In this document: positions 58,554 through 64,000 of the stretch, piece by piece
How positions within the stretch are numbered: position 1 is the first letter of the stretch
Layout: the number at the start of each line of letters is the position of its first letter
Origin: Pseudofabraea citricarpa
Lineage: Eukaryota > Ascomycota > Leotiomycetes > Helotiales > Dermateaceae
Assembly: GCA_029641185.1 (NCBI GenBank)
Contig: JAPWGK010000009.1
Coordinates: 1,190,501 to 1,254,500, forward strand
Direction of reading: 5' to 3'
Length of the DNA stretch: 64,000 nt
Notes under the pieces: model-generated
Told to the model about the DNA's origin: nothing
Databases searched by the model: none
The model's input: the letters and a program-made list of their open reading frames with translations, nothing else
Translations under genes and position numbers: made by a program

Positions 58554-61500
58554 TTAACGATGCCCGAGCCCTCGAAGCAATCTGTCCCTGATATCCTGCT
58601 CGCTATCAAATGCCGCATATCCGGTATTAGTACTTGATTGAGAAACACGCATTAATCGGTCTCTCATAGCATCGTTCGAACTGCCATCATATGAATTGCT
58701 CAGTCCCGAGGCCGAACCATATGTACCGTTGCTTCCGGACCTTGAGGTCATGCCCTGTTGTGCATATGTAGTGCCGCTGCCCAGACCGACGTTGGAACTT
58801 CCTGTGCTAGTAGTATGATCTAATGAATCGAGTGTGGGGAGGTCGAGAAAAGACGGGGTTTGAAAGTGACCATAATGGCTTTGGTGGTTTTGTTGTGATG
58901 GCTGTGTTTGTGATGCCCGTGGTGAGAATAAGGGGGATGGTTGTGCGACACTATGTGTACTGGTCGTTCTGTAATTCGATTCTGCCTGGGAGAAGGCAGG
59001 TGAGGCTTGTGAGATAGTATGTGGGCTCGCAGTTCTGTAGGTATTCTCGGACTGAGATTGAGTAAACTGGGGAGATGCACGTGCCATTGTATGAGTACTA
59101 TTTGTCCGATAGCTATTGCTACTAGTACTCGTACTCATTTGGGGTGAGGCCTGTGATTGTGTTCCATATTGCTGGGATGGTTGTTGAGCGTGATATTGCT
59201 GGCTGTAGGGTGTATAACGTGTTTGGTTGTAGTAATTAGTAGATGTCGGCCTGGATGAAGCTTGGGAGAGATTCTTGTCCATACCCGTATCGGCAGTCTG
59301 AGAGGTTTGTTGTTGTGGTTGTTGTGGTTGTTGTGGTTGCTGTATTTGCTGCTGTTGCTGCTGTTGCTTTTGCACTGGCTGTTGCTGTTGCTGTTGCTGG
59401 TTTTGCATTGCCTGGTGCTGCTTTTGAATTGTTTGTTGTTGCTGCTGTTGCTGCTGCTTAAGGGATTGTTGATGTTGGGAAGGTGTATTTTGTCGCTGTA
59501 TTCCTAGAGAACTCTGGCTACCATTTTGACGCTGCGGAATCGTGGGTGTGTGACTACGGCTATTCTGATGCTGTAAATTGGTAAAACGTTCGTAATGGGC
59601 CTCAAGACCTTCTGCTGGAGGTCGAGAAGGCTGAGTGCTTTGTTGGGATGATGCAGCTGTGGAGTCAGGAATTGTACTTGGTAACGATGGCGGTGTGGCT
59701 TTGCTTGCCGCAGGAACATTCTTTTTCCTGGACGGTGGAGGAGCGTTGGGATCTTTAGGCTTCCTTTGCCGTTTTGCGGCTGGCATGGCTGCTTTGGAAG
59801 TAGGCGTCATTGTGCTTAAAGCATCCCATTGCAGTGCGTCTTTTGCTATATCAGCAGGTGGCGGAGCTTGAATAGTAGCTTGCATGGGATCCCATTGCAG
59901 AGTTTCTTTTGCAATGTTGCTATGAGTCTCAGTAGACGTAGTTGATGTGTTAGGAATATTGATCGATCTGGGTTCTGCCTGAAAATTGCCGCCCAGTGAT
60001 TCGTTAGCAGGTGTTGGTGTAGGTGTAGGACGCTTTCGCTTTACACCAGTTGTTGCTATCATCGGACTTGGTGCAACTTTGTCAGCAGATGTATTTCCAC
60101 TAGCTCGCTGATTCCTAAACGCTTCCAACACTGCCCGTTCTTCAGAGCTGAGACCATCCAACTGCGGAGCAGCTGGAACAGAGCTTTGGCCATTGCTTTT
60201 TTGTATTTCGTTTCCCCACATTGGTTTCCCAAATAAGAGGCTCTGCTGATGTGCTATGAGAGCACGCTGTTCCTCTTCTGTGCTGATTCCTGCATTGGTA
60301 CTGGGGATTTGATCTGATGAATTATGTGTTTGAGGCAGTCCAGGTGCTGCTGTTGTTGTGTTCGTTTGTGGTTTCAAAGCAGCATCAGTATTCTTTTGCT
60401 TAGCTAGAGCTTCCTCTGATTGTTGATCCTCTGCCTTCTTCTTTCGTGATCCCTTCGGTCTTCCACGGCCCCTTTTACTAGTAGAATTAGCATCAGGTTG
60501 GGCAAGCTCAGCGTGTCCGACCTGTAGATTACTGGGAGTTGATGGAGCTGGGGCTTGGGGAGTGCTGAACATCTCAGAATTGGCCGCTTGACTGTTGGCA
60601 CCAATCTGTGGATTCGAGAAGGGAACTTGATTATTTAGATCACTCCCATCTGCCCAGCCGTCATCAGACGTATTAATTAAAGAAGGGCGTGACCAGGATG
60701 GTCGGGATACCTGGGGTGCCAGTGAAGTTCGACCTTGCCCTTGGGTAGTGTTACTCTCCTCGTCATCTTGTGCTGTTCCATCTTCCCGCCGGGGGCGGCC
60801 TCTCATTCTTTTTGGTGGATCTTGAAGCTTGGGAATTTCTGGACTCTGTGCCTTTGCAAGATCAGGAAAGATCTCAGATAGCCAGCCAATGAACAACGCG
60901 CCCGTTTCCCGTGTATTTGCACTCTCTGGGAAAATGCCATCTTCTGGTGGTGGGGCACCTGGTATGCCTCCAAAATACGCCACTGCTTTACAAAGTTGGT
61001 CCACTACAGTGACTGGGTTGATACTTCTCAGCAACGTCAGAAGACGAGCTTGTTCGTACTTTGTTTCGTCGGGGGCTAGTGGTCTGCCAGGCCGCTGTTT
61101 ATCATGATGCTGCATATCGTCTGCCCCCCCAATCTTTCGCCTTCGAGGAGGCACATATCCCTCTTGCTGCGCAGCTTTGGCTGCTGATGCTGTCTTTTCA
61201 CTTGTTCTCCTAGCTGCCGCGTCGCGCTCAGCGGCAATGTCTTTTCCTGCCATATCGCCTTTCTTGCTTGCAGTCAAGTCCATATGCATTACCCCAAATG
61301 TCCCTTTCTTGCCATCCGCCTTATTCTTTAACTTGCTCGGCACTGGATTTCTGACCCGACCATCCTTGTTTGGCCCTAATATCCCTTCGCTGGTCGGAAT
61401 AGATGATAGCTCGAGAAGCTCTGTCTGCTGATCGTGGCCAACAGATGGGGCAGATGCAGACTGAATTGGGGCTGGCGCGTTAGTTGTCGCTTGAGTGATG

Positions 61501-61754
61501 TTATGGCCTACAGATTGTCGCGGGGTTCGAAGCATCTGCTCATTACTTGCAGAAGAAGGTTTACCCTGGGCGACCACTGGTTGAGGCCTTTGCAATGGAG
61601 GAGGACCCGCGGTCGCGTTTGGAGGCTGGGATACGATGCCGCTTTGGTTACCGAAGAACTGCGGAACTCGAAATTGGTTGAACGAAGATTGATTGCCAGC
61701 CTTCACAGGAGCGCCGTGCGGCGCTGCTGCCATAGTTGTGGTAAAACACTCCAA
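58554..61754 (-). CDS. AT-hook, poly-Gln nuclear protein (putative chromatin factor)
   Basis: One open frame of 1066 aa. I do not recognise a named family. One ordered segment is visible around residues 230-310: EQARLLTLLRSINPVTVVDQ, LCKAVAYFGGIPGAPPPEDG, then ETGALFIGWLSEIFPDL. Two AT-hook-like motifs follow: KRMRGRPRR and KRGRGRPKGSRKKK. The C-terminal half is Gln/Ser/Thr-rich, with a long Q-tract (about residues 765-825, DNA 59290-59470) and repeats of the form SPxFSQxESxYRTxSxH between about 880 and 960. The end ERDIRDRLLRGLGHR-like tail repeats the phrase DRLMRVSQ. Predicted nuclear, DNA-binding through AT-rich minor grooves; a SWI/SNF or RSC partner is only a guess. An alternative start (MAAAPHG) is seven codons in. 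Confidence 0.8.
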   Translation of the reverse strand: MECFTTTMAAAPHGAPVKAGNQSSFNQFRVPQFFGNQSGIVSQPPNATAGPPPLQRPQPVVAQGKPSSASNEQMLRTPRQSVGHNITQATTNAPAPIQSASAPSVGHDQQTELLELSSIPTSEGILGPNKDGRVRNPVPSKLKNKADGKKGTFGVMHMDLTASKKGDMAGKDIAAERDAAARRTSEKTASAAKAAQQEGYVPPRRRKIGGADDMQHHDKQRPGRPLAPDETKYEQARLLTLLRSINPVTVVDQLCKAVAYFGGIPGAPPPEDGIFPESANTRETGALFIGWLSEIFPDLAKAQSPEIPKLQDPPKRMRGRPRREDGTAQDDEESNTTQGQGRTSLAPQVSRPSWSRPSLINTSDDGWADGSDLNNQVPFSNPQIGANSQAANSEMFSTPQAPAPSTPSNLQVGHAELAQPDANSTSKRGRGRPKGSRKKKAEDQQSEEALAKQKNTDAALKPQTNTTTAAPGLPQTHNSSDQIPSTNAGISTEEEQRALIAHQQSLLFGKPMWGNEIQKSNGQSSVPAAPQLDGLSSEERAVLEAFRNQRASGNTSADKVAPSPMIATTGVKRKRPTPTPTPANESLGGNFQAEPRSINIPNTSTTSTETHSNIAKETLQWDPMQATIQAPPPADIAKDALQWDALSTMTPTSKAAMPAAKRQRKPKDPNAPPPSRKKNVPAASKATPPSLPSTIPDSTAASSQQSTQPSRPPAEGLEAHYERFTNLQHQNSRSHTPTIPQRQNGSQSSLGIQRQNTPSQHQQSLKQQQQQQQQTIQKQHQAMQNQQQQQQQPVQKQQQQQQQIQQPQQPQQPQQQTSQTADTGMDKNLSQASSRPTSTNYYNQTRYTPYSQQYHAQQPSQQYGTQSQASPQMSTSTSSNSYRTNSTHTMARASPQFTQSQSENTYRTASPHTISQASPAFSQAESNYRTTSTHSVAQPSPLFSPRASQTQPSQQNHQSHYGHFQTPSFLDLPTLDSLDHTTSTGSSNVGLGSGTTYAQQGMTSRSGSNGTYGSASGLSNSYDGSSNDAMRDRLMRVSQSSTNTGYAAFDSEQDIRDRLLRGLGHR
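59290..59470 (-). repeat. Poly-Gln coding tract (CAG/CAA)
   Basis: Mixed CAG/CAA codons on the minus strand within the AT-hook protein gene encode several runs of 5-8 Gln interrupted by Lys, His and Pro. Confidence 0.9.
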
Positions 61755-62214
61755 ACTATGCCCATGATGTTTGGAGTTACTATTGTCGTGAGGTTGCGCG
61801 ACACATCCAGCCCTTAGTGGAGGCGCAGCCTCGTGCCGTCGTTGCTGCAGCCTGCAATATCAGGTCGAAATTATAGCTCTCAAATTGCAAGCTCCCGAAG
61901 TCGTGTGTTGAGCTGTCGATCCCGTTGGCAAGGTGTCAGGTGTCAGGTCCTTCAAAGCACTGCGTGACTGCCAATGGGCCATGGCATGGCATGATTAACC
62001 TTTACATGCATGTCATAAAGTCATTGTTGATATAATTACCTATGTGATATATCAGGTGACTGGACTGGGTGAACAACTACGAGGTAGTCCGGGTGTATCG
62101 ATAGCTATAAAGATGCATCTTGTGTATTCAAAGACGTGCCTCCATTTATATTTTACTATTGCACGCCCTTATCTAATCCACCAATGTGCATCTACAAAAC
62201 GCCACACCCATTCA
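61755..62214. other. Promoter of the AT-hook gene and nup84 3' region
   Basis: Contains an overlapping ggtgtcaggtgtcagg short repeat at about 61932-61947. No gene seen. Confidence 0.45.
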
Positions 62215-63986
62215 TTACAGATGGATATTCCACAGCTCTTGGGTCCATCCTTTGGATCTCAACTTCTTGCTCTTCTGAGCCCCAGATTTCCTCCCAGATG
62301 TCGTAGTAATAAGCAGCTTCTTACTTGCACTGGCAAAGCCCTCTACCAATTCCTGTACCCTATCTGTTTTAACAAACAATTCAAGCAGATCAGAATCTTC
62401 TGCTGCGACGTGTGTGGACAGGTCCATACACTCCATGAAAAATTGACGAGTAAGCTTAAAACCCGCGAACCTCAAAATGCTGATGTAGGCCAGCAAAGCT
62501 TCAGGTAAGTATGCTTCTCGTATTAAAGCAAATTCTTCTTCTTCTGATGCCAAGTCAGTGAATGTCTTCTGAATATATTCCGAGGAATACTCGCCTGATT
62601 GGCTAGATAAAAGCCAGCCCTTTAGAACCGCAGAAATTCCGTCCCTTGATAATTGTACTGATTTACTAAGTTGCTGTCGCCAATCACTTTGCTGCCAATC
62701 CGCAGAGCCTTGCCTGATAAGTTGTTAGTATAAAAACAAAAAGCACGATCGGGCCATCTTACTCCTCCAGGCAAAGGTGGGCTAAAGTGGCCGAGGTATC
62801 AATGTTATCGAGAAGCTCGATCAGAGCCTCGAGCTCTCTGAAACTTTTTGCTTCAGCAAGCATGTACTTCTTCAGTAACTTCTTTTGATCTGCTGATCCA
62901 TCCAAAACTTCCGTCAAATCTTCGTCCTCCCCTTCGCCCTCGAGGCCAGCGAAGGAATAGCTGGCACCAAGTATCGCACGTGTCTTATTCTTGACAATCA
63001 TTGAGCTTGGTATCCTGGAGGCTAATACACCTGCCGCAGCTAGATGTATATGTTCTAGAAAATCAAAAGTTAGTATAAGGAGATATGGGGGAGTGGTTCA
63101 ACATACTAAAAAATCTCTTGTAAAGAATTGACCCAAAGAGAAAAGTCTCAGACCAAAGGCCTTCGACAAGTAAATACCATTCCAAGCTTCGAATAAGCAG
63201 CAGGTCCACCCTTTCAACTTCGTCAGGCTCACCCATGAAATCTCTCCGCACTCTCCGACCAGAGTCATCAGCTTCCCAGGGCATGTCCTCCAATACGCCA
63301 AAGCCTTCAAGTGCAGGATAAGTCTCAACATGGTCTGGATAGTCTTGAATAAGATAGCGTGATTGTAGTTTGACAAACTGTTGCGCATCAAGTCCCAACT
63401 CTCTCATAAGCTTAATCTGAGTAAGTCTTTGCTCGGGATCCGTCACGTCGATGAGATTTCGACACAGGGTTGCATAGCGTCTGTTTCCAGACAACTGGGA
63501 GCAGTAGAGTGGTATTAGCTCTTCCTTCCCGGCAAGCCTCAGGAAACTGATATATGAGACGATGATGTTCTCGATAACGGTTTGACGTAAAATGCCCTTA
63601 AAATCGACTCCTAAACTGATGAAAATGAGAAGCATATGTGCGAGTACACGGAGACTATCGTGGTCATCGAGTGCTATATATTTGTTGATATCTTGATTTT
63701 CAGGTTTCTCGTTGGTTGGCGGTATCAGAATAGATAGTCCGTTAGCATTTGCATACTGTGATAATGCAAGCCCTTGCTGATAGACGAAATTTTCAAATCG
63801 ATCTGCAATCAACACACCCTGCAACATCTTCATCGGTTGAGTAGTCTCAGTTTTCGTGCGTGGGTCGGTCTTCAAGCTCTCTACCAATCTCGCTGCCGCC
63901 GTCTTGGGTTCACCATGGAATTGTACGGCGTCGAAAGTGCCAAAACTAGATAATGTGTTCGGCGCTGCTTTTTGTGGAAAATGCAG
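62215..63986 (-). CDS. nup84: Nucleoporin Nup84/Nup107, C-terminal part (5' end outside the window)
   Basis: Exons (minus) 63986-63107, 63054-62763, 62713-62215; 556 aa visible. The plus-strand edge (gcag at 63987-63990 on the minus strand) looks like a splice acceptor, so upstream exons lie beyond the window. The sequence is all-helical: FENFVYQQGLALSQYANANG, LAHMLLIFISLGVDFKGIL, IENIIVSYISFLRLAGKEEL, LIPLYCSQLSGNRRYATLCR, and later RSLEWYLLVEGLWSETFLFG. These match the Nup84/Nup107 family, a scaffold subunit of the Y-complex of the nuclear pore. It ends with a Lys-rich tail (KSGAQKSKKLRSKGW). Both internal introns keep frame. Confidence 0.9.
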
Positions 63987-64000
63987 CTGCAAGTAAGTGT

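Overview
The window looks like nuclear DNA of a filamentous ascomycete (Pezizomycotina). Genes are split by short introns (about 45-80 nt, occasionally longer) with GTRNGT donors and CTAAC/CTGAC-type branch sites. Intergenic gaps are long (1-3.5 kb), pyrimidine-rich and full of simple repeats. The gene complement is fungal: Npr3, Cox19, Sft2, a fungal paxillin, an mpaB-type oxygenase and Ade8. A Leotiomycete is my guess, based only on the feel of the proteins. No rRNA, tRNA, CRISPR array, virus or intact transposon was recognised. All exon coordinates were worked out by hand from splice signals and reading-frame continuity.

Layout. 0.3-6.5 kb: cox19 (+), npr3 (+), then a convergent bHLH transcription factor (-). 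6.5-10 kb: a 3.5-kb gene-free divergent promoter/leader block. 10-11.1 kb: sft2 (+). 11.1-14.9 kb: another 3.8-kb gene-free block with an imperfect direct duplication. 14.9-18.4 kb: a LARP1-type La-motif protein with a C-terminal DM15-like region (+). 19.7-21.9 kb: an FtsJ-like methyltransferase with N-terminal repeats (+). 22.6-23.6 kb: a secreted, probably GPI-anchored wall protein (+). 24.8-27.4 kb: a three-LIM paxillin-like protein (-). 28.3-29.9 kb: a monocarboxylate-type MFS transporter (-). 31.3-31.8 kb: a small conserved protein of three exons (-). 33-34 kb: a hotdog thioesterase (+). 34.5-36.9 kb: APS kinase (+) facing V-ATPase subunit C (-).

The stretch 37-54 kb is more accessory in character, with AT-rich spacers. 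It holds a disordered repeat protein with an ambiguous reading frame (38.7-40.7 kb), an mpaB-like oxygenase (42-43.4 kb), an unrecognised conserved protein (44.1-45.2 kb), a GMC oxidoreductase (46.2-48.1 kb), GAR transformylase ADE8 (49.4-50 kb) and a secreted/membrane protein (51-52.1 kb). Core cell-biology genes return at 53.9-64 kb: ESCRT-I Vps37 (-), an F-box protein (+), an AT-hook/poly-Q protein (-) and the C-terminal part of nucleoporin Nup84/Nup107 (-, running off the window).

There is no clear operon-like or cluster logic. Most genes are independent housekeeping functions: TORC1 control, COX assembly, sulfate activation, purine synthesis, vacuolar acidification, ESCRT and the nuclear pore. 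The most unusual signals are in the 38.7-40.7 kb gene, where the internal repeats are conserved in a different reading frame from the rest of the gene, and in the FtsJ-like protein, whose usual final catalytic Glu seems to be missing.
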